From Alkalibacter rhizosphaerae (lineage in GTDB: Bacteria > Bacillota > Clostridia > Eubacteriales > Alkalibacteraceae): a stretch of DNA of 64,000 bases. A program made the position numbers and the translations under genes. The notes under the pieces were generated by a model. It was given only the letters and a program-made list of their open reading frames with translations. It did no database searches and was not told the DNA's origin. The DNA is taken from positions 1,860,001-1,924,000 of the forward strand of contig NZ_CP071444.1 in NCBI RefSeq assembly GCF_017352215.1, written 5' to 3'. Of this stretch, positions 29,109 to 38,289 are shown in pieces (position 1 is the first letter of the stretch; every line of letters starts with the position of its first letter).

Positions 29109-30400
29109 TGTTCAAGGATCTGTACCGTCGCCTGACGGTGATGAATGCCCTGATCCTCATAGCCTTTCTATTGATCTTTTCCTACTCCATCGTGGGATTT
29201 ACCAACTCCACTTTTGATGCGTCCGCCAAGCGGGCCCTGTTGGGCAGGACGACCCAGATCCAGGATGTGGTGGATCGATTTGGGGTTTTGGAGTTCACCT
29301 TGCCTGATGACAACGGCGAAACTGGAGGAGATTCACAAAGCGATTACACCCGGATCGATTATATCATTTGGGATGAAAACCTGAAACTCGCCAATTTAAG
29401 CAGTTTGCGGGACGGCTTGTTGGATCAGGCCTATATTCAAGCACAGGAGACCATGACCAGCAGGGACGGGAATCACGGGACCATTTTTTTGAACGGATTG
29501 AAATACCGCATCTACAATTTGTACGCCACCCGAAGCAACGGAAGTCCCTATGTGATCCAGGTTTACCAGTCCAGAGTCATCGATGATTTGGTGATCCGGC
29601 AGATCTTCCTGATCGTCATGGGGATCGGAACGGCCAGCTTGCTGTTTCTGATCCTGATCAGTGCCCATATGGCGAAGAAATCCCTGGAACCGGTGCGCAT
29701 CGCCTATGAACGGCAAAAGGAGTTTATTGCCGATGCCTCCCATGAGTTGAGGACGCCTTTGACCATCATCAAGACAACGGCAGAACTGCTGGGCATGAAG
29801 GAAGAGGAGACCATTGCCAAAAATGCCCACTGGCTGGAGAACATCACCGGAGAGACAGAGACCATGAGCCGCATGATCGAGAACCTGTTGATCCTGGCCC
29901 AGGCAGACAACAACCAGATCCCTGTGGTGATGGAAAAAGTGGATGTTACCGCACTGGTCAAAAATGTGGGCGACAAGTTTCAGCCCATCGCCAAGGAAAA
30001 ACAACTGCAGCTGGACAGCATCGTTTCCGACAACGTCCACATGACGGGGGATCGGGACAAGCTGAACCAGTTGATCATGATCCTGGTGGACAACAGCATC
30101 AAATATACGCCTCCTGGAGGCTGCATCACCTTGTCGCTGATGCATACAACGGACAAGGTGATCATTACGGTGAAAGATACGGGCATTGGAATGGCCCAGG
30201 AAGAGCTGGATCGAATTTTCGAGCGATTCTACAGGGTGGACAAGGCCAGAAGCAGAGAGCAAGGCGGATCCGGATTGGGATTGTCCATTGCCCGGTGGAT
30301 CATCGAAGAACATCGGGGGAAAATTCATGTGAACAGCACACCGGAAGAAGGCAGCACCTTTACAGTGGAATTGCCGAAAAAACACAAAGGTCGAGATTAG
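29108..30400 (+). CDS. Two-component sensor histidine kinase
   Basis: A 430-residue membrane kinase. TM1 is at about residues 12-32, an extracellular sensor loop at ~33-160, TM2 at ~163-185 (IFLIVMGIGTASLLFLILIS). The HisKA phospho-acceptor is ADASHELRTPLTIIKTT (~208-224). HATPase boxes are ILVDNSIKYTPPGG (N), VKDTGIGMAQEEL (G1) and GGSGLGLSIARWI (G2). No clear HAMP domain is seen. It starts on the last base of the response regulator stop. It partners the regulator encoded upstream. Confidence 0.92.
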   Translation: MFKDLYRRLTVMNALILIAFLLIFSYSIVGFTNSTFDASAKRALLGRTTQIQDVVDRFGVLEFTLPDDNGETGGDSQSDYTRIDYIIWDENLKLANLSSLRDGLLDQAYIQAQETMTSRDGNHGTIFLNGLKYRIYNLYATRSNGSPYVIQVYQSRVIDDLVIRQIFLIVMGIGTASLLFLILISAHMAKKSLEPVRIAYERQKEFIADASHELRTPLTIIKTTAELLGMKEEETIAKNAHWLENITGETETMSRMIENLLILAQADNNQIPVVMEKVDVTALVKNVGDKFQPIAKEKQLQLDSIVSDNVHMTGDRDKLNQLIMILVDNSIKYTPPGGCITLSLMHTTDKVIITVKDTGIGMAQEELDRIFERFYRVDKARSREQGGSGLGLSIARWIIEEHRGKIHVNSTPEEGSTFTVELPKKHKGRD

Positions 30401-30412
30401 ACGGAGGACACG

Positions 30413-31666
30413 ATGAAAAGAAAAAGGAATAAGAACATACCCGGTTTGGCGGTACGACTTGTCATCGTCATCATGGTGGTCCTGGTCGGGATCCAGCTGT
30501 TTCAAAGCAGAGAAGAGACAACACTGGGACAGGAAGCTGCACCATCCGTTCAAACGCCGTCTGACAGCTATATCGACGGTTTTTTCACCACTCCGGACGG
30601 GAAACCCATGGAGTATACCCAAACCGTCCGTTTGGCCTCCACGGGGGACATCATGACCCATGGCACCCAGATCAACGGTGCCTATGACCGAGCTTCCGGT
30701 GCCTATGATTTCAAACCAAATTTTGTTCATGTGAAGAAATATTTTGAAAGCGCCCACATGCCGGTGGCCAACCTGGAAACCGTGACGGCAGGTGGAACGC
30801 CTCAGGGATATCCGGTTTTCAATGCACCGGATGCCATACTGGACGCTGTCCAATATGCGGGGATCCGCTTGTTGGGAACAGCCAACAACCACAGCCTGGA
30901 CAAGGGAAAATCCGGATTGTTAAGGACTCTGGACCAGCTGAAGAGCCGAGGTCTCCTTTCCACCGGTTCCTTTCGTGAACCGGAGCAGGAGATCACCACT
31001 ATGGAAGAAAATGGCGTGAAAGTCGGATTTTTGGCCTATACGTACGGCCTCAACGGCTTGGACGGGTATTTGACGGACCAGGAACGATCGTACATGATCA
31101 ACCTGATCGACGAGGATAAAATTCGAAGCGATATCCAAAAGGCAAAAGAGCAGGGGTGCGACGCCGTAGCGGTACTGATCCATTGGGGAAACGAGTACCA
31201 GCAAACTCCCAACGCCCAGCAAAAGGATCTGGCGGAAAAGATGTTAGAATGGGGAGTCGACGTGATCTTTGGCAGCCATCCCCACGTGATCCAACCTTCT
31301 GAGATGGTGGAAGTGGACGGAGCAAAAAAATACGTCATCTATTCCCAGGGGAATTTTTTGTCCAATCAACGCAGGGAAACCCTGCCATCCATCGGGGTAC
31401 GAAATTATACGGAGGATGGAGTCATAGTCCATGTGGGACTGGAAAAGGATCCCATACGAAACAGTGTTGTCATTAGATCTGTCAGTTACACCCCCACATG
31501 GGTACATCGATACGCTACTGACACCGGGCAGCAGTACGAGATCTTGCCGGTCCGGGAGATGCTCCTGCGGGAAGATACTTCTGCATCCCTTCGATCCCGG
31601 TTGGAGGAATCCTACAACAACACCAAAAAGAACTTGACCATGTACAATGGAGATCTGGATGGATAG
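30413..31666 (+). CDS. CapA-family metallophosphatase-like protein (poly-gamma-glutamate type)
   Basis: A 417-residue protein with an N-terminal membrane anchor (about residues 11-27) and a large extracytoplasmic PGA_cap domain. Family motifs are STGDIMTHGTQINGAYD, VANLETVTAGG, GTANNHSLDKGKSGLLRTL, VLIHWGNEYQQTPNAQQ, FGSHPHVIQP and YSQGNFLSNQ. Relatives take part in poly-gamma-glutamate capsule synthesis, but no capBC genes are here, so the role is open. It follows the two-component genes by 12 bases, suggesting it is encoded with its regulators. Confidence 0.85.
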   Translation: MKRKRNKNIPGLAVRLVIVIMVVLVGIQLFQSREETTLGQEAAPSVQTPSDSYIDGFFTTPDGKPMEYTQTVRLASTGDIMTHGTQINGAYDRASGAYDFKPNFVHVKKYFESAHMPVANLETVTAGGTPQGYPVFNAPDAILDAVQYAGIRLLGTANNHSLDKGKSGLLRTLDQLKSRGLLSTGSFREPEQEITTMEENGVKVGFLAYTYGLNGLDGYLTDQERSYMINLIDEDKIRSDIQKAKEQGCDAVAVLIHWGNEYQQTPNAQQKDLAEKMLEWGVDVIFGSHPHVIQPSEMVEVDGAKKYVIYSQGNFLSNQRRETLPSIGVRNYTEDGVIVHVGLEKDPIRNSVVIRSVSYTPTWVHRYATDTGQQYEILPVREMLLREDTSASLRSRLEESYNNTKKNLTMYNGDLDG

Positions 31667-32114
31667 ACCGATGACCATGAAAGTGGAACCAATGTCCCTT
31701 CACCATCTGGATGCCATCCTTTCCTTGGAACGCAGCGCCTTCGCCATTCCATGGAGCCGGGGAATGTTCGAAGAGGAATTGAAAAATCCTCTGGCCAGAT
31801 ATTACGTACTCCAGCTGGAAAGTCAGGTTGTCGGATACGCCGGCATGTGGGTGGTGCTCAACGAAGGTCACATCACCAATATTGCCGTGGCCCCTTCGAA
31901 CCGTCGAATGGGGATCGGCAAAAGATTGCTGGAACATTTGCTGGGGGAGGGTGAAAAAATGGGCGTGGATTCCTTTACCCTGGAAGTGCGAAAAAGCAAT
32001 GGGGCTGCTTTGGCCTTGTATGGATCCTGCGGTTTTGTACCCGCCGGCATTCGAAAAAAATACTACAGCGACAACGGAGAAGACGCTGTGATCATGTGGA
32101 GGAATCATGGGTAG
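31659..32114 (+). CDS. rimI: Ribosomal-protein-alanine N-acetyltransferase RimI-like
   Basis: About 151 residues of the GNAT fold. The acetyl-CoA loop is IAVAPSNRRMGIGKRLLEHLL, preceded by VLNEGHITN and followed by LEVRKSNGAALALYGSCGF, the RimI pattern. RimI acetylates the N-terminal alanine of ribosomal protein bS18 in E. coli; in Bacillota the gene is usually found with tsaB and tsaD, as here. ATG 31659 has GGAGA 5-6 bases upstream; ATG 31647 and 31671 are alternatives. It overlaps the CapA gene by 8 bases. Confidence 0.88.
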   Translation: MDRPMTMKVEPMSLHHLDAILSLERSAFAIPWSRGMFEEELKNPLARYYVLQLESQVVGYAGMWVVLNEGHITNIAVAPSNRRMGIGKRLLEHLLGEGEKMGVDSFTLEVRKSNGAALALYGSCGFVPAGIRKKYYSDNGEDAVIMWRNHG

Positions 32115-32802
32115 AAAATGGATCGCGATAATGATAGTACTGCTTGTTCCATTGGTGCTCTTGTTGACTGGAGTGGAGATCGCCACCAGGGACGATGCTT
32201 TTTTTCGGCAGCAGTATCAAGCAAATGATGTTATGGATAATACGGGAATGAACCTGGACACCCTCATGGAGGTCACCGATGAGATCCAGGCCTACCTCTT
32301 CGGTAATCGGGAAGATCTGCATATCCGGGCCGACATCCACGGAGAAGAACAGGACGTGTTCAATGAACGGGAGATCGTCCACATGGACGACGTGGAGGTC
32401 CTCTTTGCCCGGGGGTTGTTGATTCGAAACATGGCCTTGGCTTTTTTGCTGATCACCGTGGCAGTGGCACTGTCAAGGAAGGAAACTTTCGTATGGAAGG
32501 CCTTGTTGGCGGGCTGTGTTCTGTTGATCGCAGGAGGCCTCCTTATTGGGCTGCTGCTCTATTTGGATTTCAACCGATATTTCGTCCTATTTCATGAAAT
32601 GTTTTTTTCCAATGACTACTGGATCCTGGATCCGGATCAAAGTAATCTGATCAACATGGTGCCCTTGCCCTTTTTCATCAATATCGCAAAACGGATCCTG
32701 CTATGGACAGTGGGAGGGACCGTACTGGTGGCTTTTCTGTCCGTGTTGGGTTTAAAGTTTGGAGGAAATCATGAAAAAAGACGCAATCATATTGGGGATT
32801 GA
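32107..32802 (+). CDS. Integral membrane protein of the TIGR01906 type
   Basis: A 231-residue protein with an N-terminal membrane segment (~6-23), an extracytoplasmic region with DLHIRADIHGEEQDVFNERE, and three later segments (~105-122, ~131-152, ~195-220). The layout and the NEREIVHMDDV motif match a small family of clostridial membrane proteins of unknown function (TIGR01906). It is wedged between rimI and tsaD with overlaps on both sides (8 and 32 bases), so it is co-translated with the t6A genes. GGAGGAATC precedes the ATG. Confidence 0.72.
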   Translation: MGRKWIAIMIVLLVPLVLLLTGVEIATRDDAFFRQQYQANDVMDNTGMNLDTLMEVTDEIQAYLFGNREDLHIRADIHGEEQDVFNEREIVHMDDVEVLFARGLLIRNMALAFLLITVAVALSRKETFVWKALLAGCVLLIAGGLLIGLLLYLDFNRYFVLFHEMFFSNDYWILDPDQSNLINMVPLPFFINIAKRILLWTVGGTVLVAFLSVLGLKFGGNHEKRRNHIGD

Positions 32803-33787
32803 ATCATCTTGCGACGAGACATCAGCGGCCATCGTCAAAAACGGTCGCCAGGTCCTCTCCAACGTGATCTACTCTCAAATCGACATACATCAACCCTACG
32901 GCGGTGTGGTACCGGAGATCGCTTCCCGAAATCATGTAAAGAAGATCGGCATCATCGTGGCCCAGGCCTTTAAGGATGCCAACATATCCTACGACGATGT
33001 GGACGCGGTGGCAGTGACCTATGGACCTGGTTTGGTGGGAAGCCTTCTGGTGGGCCTTTCTTTTGCCAAAGCCTTTTCCTTTGCTGCCGGCAAACCCCTT
33101 ATAGGGGTAAACCACATCGAAGGTCACATCAGTGCCAACTACATCGATAATCCCGACCTGGAACCCCCCTATCTGACGCTGGTGGTTTCCGGTGGGCACA
33201 CCCATCTGATCCGGGTGGATGATTACGATTCTTATGAAGTTCTTGGACAAACTCGAGACGATGCGGCAGGGGAGGCTTTTGATAAAATTGCCAGAACGTT
33301 GAAACTGGGATATCCGGGAGGGCCTGCCATCGACAAGGCGGCGTTGCTGGGAGATCCCCATGCCGTGGAATTCCCACGGGCCTATCTGGAAGAAAATTCT
33401 TTTGATTTCAGTTTTAGTGGATTGAAATCCGCCGTGTTGAACCATCTCAACGGATTGAAGATGAAAGGGAAAGAGTTTCGGGTGGAAGACATTGCCGCCA
33501 GTTTTCAGATGGCCGTAGTGGATGTGCTGGTGGACAAGACCGTTGCTGCAGCCGTGGCAACGGGTTTAAAAGAGATCTGTCTATCCGGCGGCGTCTCCTG
33601 CAACTCCCTGTTGCGAAAAAAAATGAGGCAGCGATGCCAGTCGGAAGGACTAGTGCTTCACTACCCAAAAGCGACTTATTGTACGGACAATGGAGCCATG
33701 ATCGCCGGTGCCGGATACTTCAAGTATGAGGCGGGTGTGTTCGCCCCGGAAGACCTGACTGCCGATCCCAATTTGCGACTGGGCTAA
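32771..33787 (+). CDS. tsaD: tRNA N6-adenosine threonylcarbamoyltransferase TsaD
   Basis: A 338-residue enzyme that transfers the threonylcarbamoyl group to A37 of tRNA, with TsaB and TsaE. Metal-binding histidines are in GVNHIEGHISANY, the nucleotide loop is LVVSGGHTHLIRV, and the N-terminal GIESSCDETSAAIV and C-terminal SGGVSCNSLLRKKM are invariant family segments. The ATG at 32771 has GGAGGAA at 32761-32767; the upstream ATG at 32759 is less likely. It is the last gene of the long run, and the DnaA-box region begins 3 bases after its stop. Confidence 0.97.
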   Translation: MKKDAIILGIESSCDETSAAIVKNGRQVLSNVIYSQIDIHQPYGGVVPEIASRNHVKKIGIIVAQAFKDANISYDDVDAVAVTYGPGLVGSLLVGLSFAKAFSFAAGKPLIGVNHIEGHISANYIDNPDLEPPYLTLVVSGGHTHLIRVDDYDSYEVLGQTRDDAAGEAFDKIARTLKLGYPGGPAIDKAALLGDPHAVEFPRAYLEENSFDFSFSGLKSAVLNHLNGLKMKGKEFRVEDIAASFQMAVVDVLVDKTVAAAVATGLKEICLSGGVSCNSLLRKKMRQRCQSEGLVLHYPKATYCTDNGAMIAGAGYFKYEAGVFAPEDLTADPNLRLG

Positions 33788-34049
33788 GCTGTGGATAAGT
33801 AACTTGTCAAGCATTTTTTTCTCCGTTAAATGGGTTTTCGACTTGTATAAAAATGTGGATAAGTACCTGTAAAGAGGTTATTTGGTGCAATTATCTGTGC
33901 AAAACTGTGGATAAACTCGTGGATAACTGTGGGAAATGTTTATAAGTCATGAAAATTCATGAAATAACAGTTTTTGTCAACAGGCGGAAACCCTCATGGG
34001 AACTGGGCTTGAGGATGTCAAGAAAAAAGTGGTTGAAAAGCAACGCAAA
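33788..34049. other. Convergent intergenic region with clustered DnaA boxes
   Basis: TGTGGATAA (reverse complement of the DnaA box TTATCCACA) occurs perfectly at 33790-33798, 33854-33862 and 33906-33914. A one-mismatch copy CGTGGATAA is at 33918-33926 and a weaker TGTGGGAAA at 33928-33936, all in the same orientation. The surrounding DNA is AT-rich with no credible gene or terminator. dnaA and dnaN are not nearby and the genes converge here, so a DnaA-binding reservoir or regulatory site is more likely than the main origin. Confidence 0.65.
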
Positions 34050-35972
34050 TTATTCTTCGCCATCCTCCAGATCCAACTGCTTTTCCGTCCATTGATCCAT
34101 CAATCGGGACAGATCGTCTTTGGCATTCTCATAGGCCTGGTTGATGCGGCAGGACTCGTCAAAATCGTCATAAAATCCTTCCGAGCAAATGAGTTTTTCG
34201 TACTCCGTGATGGAGCCTTCCAGTGCCAGGATCTTTTCTTCCAATTCATTGATCTCCCGACGAAGCTGAATGCGGGCCTGCTTGGTCCGGTTGGAGGCTT
34301 TTTTTCGTTGTGTGGCTTCCGTTTTGGTCATGGCCGCCTCCTGGGTTTGAAGTTCTTCCAGCAACTGGGCTTCTTTCACTTTTTCCAGATAGTAGTCGTA
34401 ATTACCAGGATATGAGGTAATGGAACCGTCTTTGAGGACCAGCAAACGGTCGATCACCTTGTTGAGAAAATATCGGTCGTGGGAGACCACCAGAAGGCTG
34501 CCGTTGTAGTCCTGCAAGGCCTTTTCCAATACATCCACGGAGGCAATGTCCAAATGATTGGTGGGCTCGTCCATAAGAATCAAGTTGGCTCCGGAGAGCA
34601 TGGTTTTCGCCAGGGAGATCCGACTTCTTTCTCCTCCGGACAATACGGAGAGGGGCTTAAAGACATCTTCTCCATAAAAGCGAAAATAGGAAAGGAGGTT
34701 TCGGATCTCTCCCTCGTTGGCCCGGGGTCGGTAGTCGGAGATCTCTTCCACGGGGGTGGACTCCAGGTTCAAGCCGGCGTTGTCCTGTCGAAAATAGGCG
34801 GTGGTGACCTTCTGGCCGTGGGACGCGTGTCCTTCATCGGGATCAAGTTCTCCGTTGATGATTTTAAGGAGGGTGCTTTTCCCGCTGCCGTTCATGCCGA
34901 TGATGCCGATTTTTTCTCCCCGGTACATGGTGAAGTTCACATGGGAGAAAAGAGGCTTGTCGAAGGCTTTGGCCAGCTCTTCCACTTCCAGCACCACTTT
35001 CCCGCTTTGGATGTCCGGTTCGAAAGTCATGGAAATGGTCCGTGTATCCTCAAAAGGACGATCCGTCTTCGGCATTTTTTCCAGAAGTTTTTCCCGACTT
35101 TCCGCTTTGCGAATGCTTTTTTCCCGGTTGAATTGTCGAAATCGCTTGATGATCTCCTCCTGCCGCTGGATCTCCCGCTGCTCCACTTTGTATCGGTGCA
35201 TCTGGGTCTCCAGATCTACCTGTTTTTGCCTGGTGTAACTGGAATAATTGCCGTTGTATCGATTCAATTTTTTATTTTCCACTTCCCAGATCTGATTCAC
35301 CAGGGCATCCAGAAAATAACGATCGTGGGAAATGATCATGAAAGAGCCGTTGTAGGACTTCAGGTAGGTCTCCAGCCACTGGATGGTTTCGATGTCCAAG
35401 AAGTTGGTGGGTTCATCCAATAAAAGCAAGGACGGATTTTGCAGGATCAATTTGGCCAGGGACACCCTGGTCTTTTCGCCGCCGCTGAGAGATCCGATGA
35501 CCTGCTCAAATCGTTCCGGAGGAAATCCGAGACCGGTCAGTATTCCCTTGGTACGACTCTCATGCTCGTAGCCTGCGGCGTTTTCAAAGGTTTCCGTCAA
35601 GTCGGCGTACCGCTTGAGAAGGCTTTGGATCCCTTCTTCTGGAGAAGATGCGATCTGCATTTCCAGGGAACGCAGTTCTTCTTCCATGGCCAGCACCTCG
35701 TCGAAGACGGACAAGGCTTCCTGATAGACGGTATGTTCCAGGTCCAGGTTGGACTCCTGGGTCAGGTATCCGATGGTCAGTCCCTTCGATTTATCCAGGC
35801 TGCCACCGTCCGATCCGGTGCCGCCGGCGATCATCCGAAGCAGGGTGGTTTTCCCTGTTCCGTTTTTTCCAACGATGCCGATCCTGGCGTTGTCGTCCAC
35901 CTGAAATGATATTGTATCGAATATAACGGTTACCCCGTAACTTTTTGTGATATTATTGCCATTAAGTAGCAT
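34050..35972 (-). CDS. ABC-F family ATP-binding protein
   Basis: A 640-residue protein with two ABC domains and no membrane segment. Walker A loops are GKNGTGKTT (~37) and GMNGSGKST; signature and Walker B motifs are SLSGGEKTRVSLAKLILQNP with LLLLDEPTNFLD, and VLSGGERSRISLAKTMLSGA with LILMDEPTNHLD. The inter-domain linker is rich in Arg, Lys and Glu, and the C-terminal ~90 residues form a coiled coil (YdiF/Uup-like). ABC-F proteins act on ribosomes as translation factors or antibiotic resistance proteins. The ATG at 35972 has GGAGGT upstream; the open frame extends 21 codons further without a signal. Confidence 0.9.
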   Translation of the reverse strand: MLLNGNNITKSYGVTVIFDTISFQVDDNARIGIVGKNGTGKTTLLRMIAGGTGSDGGSLDKSKGLTIGYLTQESNLDLEHTVYQEALSVFDEVLAMEEELRSLEMQIASSPEEGIQSLLKRYADLTETFENAAGYEHESRTKGILTGLGFPPERFEQVIGSLSGGEKTRVSLAKLILQNPSLLLLDEPTNFLDIETIQWLETYLKSYNGSFMIISHDRYFLDALVNQIWEVENKKLNRYNGNYSSYTRQKQVDLETQMHRYKVEQREIQRQEEIIKRFRQFNREKSIRKAESREKLLEKMPKTDRPFEDTRTISMTFEPDIQSGKVVLEVEELAKAFDKPLFSHVNFTMYRGEKIGIIGMNGSGKSTLLKIINGELDPDEGHASHGQKVTTAYFRQDNAGLNLESTPVEEISDYRPRANEGEIRNLLSYFRFYGEDVFKPLSVLSGGERSRISLAKTMLSGANLILMDEPTNHLDIASVDVLEKALQDYNGSLLVVSHDRYFLNKVIDRLLVLKDGSITSYPGNYDYYLEKVKEAQLLEELQTQEAAMTKTEATQRKKASNRTKQARIQLRREINELEEKILALEGSITEYEKLICSEGFYDDFDESCRINQAYENAKDDLSRLMDQWTEKQLDLEDGEE

Positions 35973-36006
35973 GAGATACCTCCAAATGTTCTGCTTTTCT
36001 GATAAT

Positions 36007-36035
36007 ATATTACTACAGCATGGGTTTTTAAGCAA
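36007..36035 (-). promoter_or_regulatory. Promoter of the ABC-F gene
   Basis: Minus strand TTGCTT (36035-36030), 17-base spacer, TAATAT (36012-36007), 34 bases upstream of the start codon. Confidence 0.6.
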
Positions 36036-36092
36036 TTCGTGATAAAATTAACGATTTATCGTAAAAATCTTTGAAAATACAATAACAAAAAA

Positions 36093-36121
36093 TTGACAAT
36101 AAAATTTCGAATTGCTATAAT
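36093..36121 (+). promoter_or_regulatory. Consensus promoter of rex
   Basis: TTGACA (36093-36098), exactly 17 bases, TATAAT (36116-36121), with TGC directly before the -10 box (extended -10). This is the strongest sigma-A promoter in the window. Confidence 0.9.
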
Positions 36122-36156
36122 TATTTCTAAGTGAGTGGGAACGAAAGGAGAAGGAC

Positions 36157-36801
36157 ATGCAGAAAAATTCCGTCAAAGTATCCATGGCAGTAGTACGGCG
36201 ACTGCCGAAATACTACAGATATTTGGGAGATTTGATACAAAACGGTGTGATGCGGATTTCATCCAAGGAATTGGGAAAATTGATGGGATTGACAGCCTCC
36301 CAGATCAGACAGGACCTGAACTGCTTTGGTGGCTTCGGGCAACAGGGGTACGGCTATAACGTGGAAGAGCTTCAAAAGGAGATCGGCCGGATCCTGGGGT
36401 TGAACCAAACATACAACTGTGTCATCGTTGGTGCAGGAAATTTGGGACAGGCCATTGCCAATTACGAAGGGTTTCGACGGGAAGGATTTGCTCTAAGCGC
36501 CATGTTTGACGTCAATCCACGACTTATCGGCAATACCATCCGGGATATCAAAATCTATGACATCCAAGATCTGGGGACATACGTTCTGGAAAACGACATC
36601 CAACTGGGCATCATCTGCGTGCCAAAGGAACAAAGCCAGGGTGTGGCCGATACCATGATGGAAAACGGGATCAAGGCCATCTGGAATTTTGCACCGGCAG
36701 ATGTACAGGTACGGGACAATGTGGTCATCGAAAACGTGGCCATCAGTGAAAGTTTGTATACACTGACCTACTTGATGAACGAACCCCAATTGGAGATCTG
36801 A
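36157..36801 (+). CDS. rex: Redox-sensing transcriptional repressor Rex
   Basis: A 214-residue repressor that senses the NADH/NAD+ ratio and controls fermentation and respiration genes. The N-terminal winged helix (~1-80) has RLPKYYRYL and the recognition helix region LTASQIRQDLNCFGGFGQQGYGY. The Rossmann domain begins with VIVGAGNLGQAIANY (~88), and the C-terminus holds the domain-swapped helix ending LMNEPQLEI. GAAAGGAGAAGGAC precedes the ATG. Single gene, divergent from the ABC-F gene. I saw no convincing Rex operator in the adjacent gap. Confidence 0.97.
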   Translation: MQKNSVKVSMAVVRRLPKYYRYLGDLIQNGVMRISSKELGKLMGLTASQIRQDLNCFGGFGQQGYGYNVEELQKEIGRILGLNQTYNCVIVGAGNLGQAIANYEGFRREGFALSAMFDVNPRLIGNTIRDIKIYDIQDLGTYVLENDIQLGIICVPKEQSQGVADTMMENGIKAIWNFAPADVQVRDNVVIENVAISESLYTLTYLMNEPQLEI

Positions 36802-36841
36802 TCTTCGGTTTGGGAAAAAGTGAATTATTTGGACATGGAAG

Positions 36842-36891
36842 TCTGCTAGAGGTATAATAAACGCATATTATACCTTTAGGCAGATTTTTTT
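36842..36891 (+). terminator. Long hairpin terminator between rex and glnA, possible antitermination site
   Basis: TCTGCTAGAGGTATAATA (36842-36859) pairs almost perfectly with 36866-36884 over ~18 bp, with a hexaloop AACGCA and seven T residues after. The loop has A at position 1 and G at position 4, as in ANTAR-bound hairpins. An ANTAR regulator is encoded downstream of glnA. The left arm also contains TATAAT, so a promoter within the hairpin is an alternative reading. Confidence 0.75.
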
Positions 36892-36938
36892 GATAGAAAA
36901 GGGTAGAATCCCCGAATAATGAATGAGGAGATGAAACG

Positions 36939-38267
36939 ATGACAACAACGAAAGAAGAAATCATGCAGAGTGCAAAAGATCTGGATGTGGAATTTATCCA
37001 TCTGCAGTTTACCGACTTGAATGGGGTGATGAAAAACCTGTCCGTCACCTATGAACAGCTGGAGAAAGCCTTGGATGGGGAGATCATGTTTGACGGTTCT
37101 TCCATCGACGGTTTTGTGCGGATCGAAGAATCGGACATGTATCTGAAGCCGGATTTGAACACCTTTGTGGTTTTCCCATGGAAACCCCAGGTAGGACGGG
37201 AAGCCCGTCTCATCTGCGACATTTACAATCCGGACGGGACCCCTTTTTCCGGGTGTCCCAGAAATATTCTAAAGAAGCAGATCAAAGATGCCAAGGAAAT
37301 GGGCTATACCATGTTTGTCGGTCCGGAGTGCGAATTTTTCCTCTTTGAAGTGGATGAAGACAATAATCCAACGTTGAAGACCCACGACAACGCCGGCTAT
37401 TTTGACCTGGCACCGGTAGACCTTGGGGAGAGCGCCCGACGGGACATGGTGACCACCTTGAAGGAAATGGGTTTTGAGATCGAAGCATCCCATCACGAAG
37501 TGGCACCGGGACAGCATGAGATCGACTTTAAATATTGCGACGCCCTGGAAGCCGCCGATGACATCATGACCTTCAAAATGGTAGTGAGGATCATCGCCCA
37601 GCGCCATGGTCTTCATGCCACATTCATGCCGAAACCAGTGTACGGCATTGCAGGAAGCGGGATGCACTTGAACCAATCCTTGTTCAAGGATGGGGAAAAT
37701 GCATTTTACGACCCCAATGGAAAAGACGAGCTCAGCGAAACGGCCTATCGTTACATCGCCGGTCTGATCGATCATGCCAAAGGATTGGCGGCATTGACTA
37801 ATCCGACGGTGAACAGCTACAAGCGGTTGGTGCCGGGATACGAAGCGCCGGTCTATATCGCCTGGTCTCCCAAGAATAGAAGTCCTCTGATCCGGATCCC
37901 GGCCAAGCGGGGCGCTTCCACCCGGGTGGAAATGCGAAATCCCGATCCATCCGCTAATCCGTATCTGGCCCTGGCAGTGAGCCTGGGAGCTGGTTTGGAT
38001 GGGGTAAAACGAGGTTTACAGGCTCCGGATCCAGTCTACTCCAACGTATACGAAATGACGGAAGAGGAAAAAATCGAATGCTGCATCGACTCTTTGCCGG
38101 GAACATTGAAGGAAGCCATTGATGCACTGCAACAAGACCAATTGTTGTTGGATATCTTGGGATCCCATGCCCGGGTGAAATACATCGAGAACAAGCTGGC
38201 AGAGTGGGACAACTATCGGACCCGTGTGACTCCCTGGGAGTTGGACATGTATCTGAACACAATATAA
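36939..38267 (+). CDS. glnA: Glutamine synthetase, type I
   Basis: A 442-residue enzyme making glutamine from glutamate, ammonia and ATP, normally a dodecamer. Metal and substrate motifs are [52 protein letters not shown] and the ATP/Arg segment [20 protein letters not shown]. The length fits the GSI-alpha form of Bacillota, which is feedback-regulated rather than adenylylated. It lies behind a long terminator-like hairpin and close to an ANTAR regulator, suggesting control by antitermination. TGAGGAGATGAAACG precedes the ATG. Confidence 0.97.
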   Translation: MTTTKEEIMQSAKDLDVEFIHLQFTDLNGVMKNLSVTYEQLEKALDGEIMFDGSSIDGFVRIEESDMYLKPDLNTFVVFPWKPQVGREARLICDIYNPDGTPFSGCPRNILKKQIKDAKEMGYTMFVGPECEFFLFEVDEDNNPTLKTHDNAGYFDLAPVDLGESARRDMVTTLKEMGFEIEASHHEVAPGQHEIDFKYCDALEAADDIMTFKMVVRIIAQRHGLHATFMPKPVYGIAGSGMHLNQSLFKDGENAFYDPNGKDELSETAYRYIAGLIDHAKGLAALTNPTVNSYKRLVPGYEAPVYIAWSPKNRSPLIRIPAKRGASTRVEMRNPDPSANPYLALAVSLGAGLDGVKRGLQAPDPVYSNVYEMTEEEKIECCIDSLPGTLKEAIDALQQDQLLLDILGSHARVKYIENKLAEWDNYRTRVTPWELDMYLNTI

Positions 38268-38289
38268 AAAGCCGATCACTCGGCTTTTT
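38266..38289. terminator. Bidirectional terminator between glnA and the lipoprotein gene
   Basis: AAAAAGCCGA (38266-38275), loop TCAC, TCGGCTTTTT (38280-38289). T-tracts on both strands serve both convergent genes, and the structure overlaps the 3' end of the lipoprotein gene. Confidence 0.85.

Noticed and set aside
29396-30892. 498-residue open frame antisense to the histidine kinase and CapA genes
   Set aside because: It spans two well-supported genes on the other strand, is His/Gln-rich and lacks any domain.
33788-33936. Chromosomal origin (oriC) call for the DnaA-box cluster
   Set aside because: No dnaA, dnaN, rpmH or gyr genes nearby, all boxes point one way, and flanking genes converge rather than diverge; kept only as a DnaA-binding region.
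36111-36160. Rex autoregulatory operator near the rex promoter
   Set aside because: No TTGTTAA- or TTGTGAA-type palindrome could be found with confidence around the promoter.
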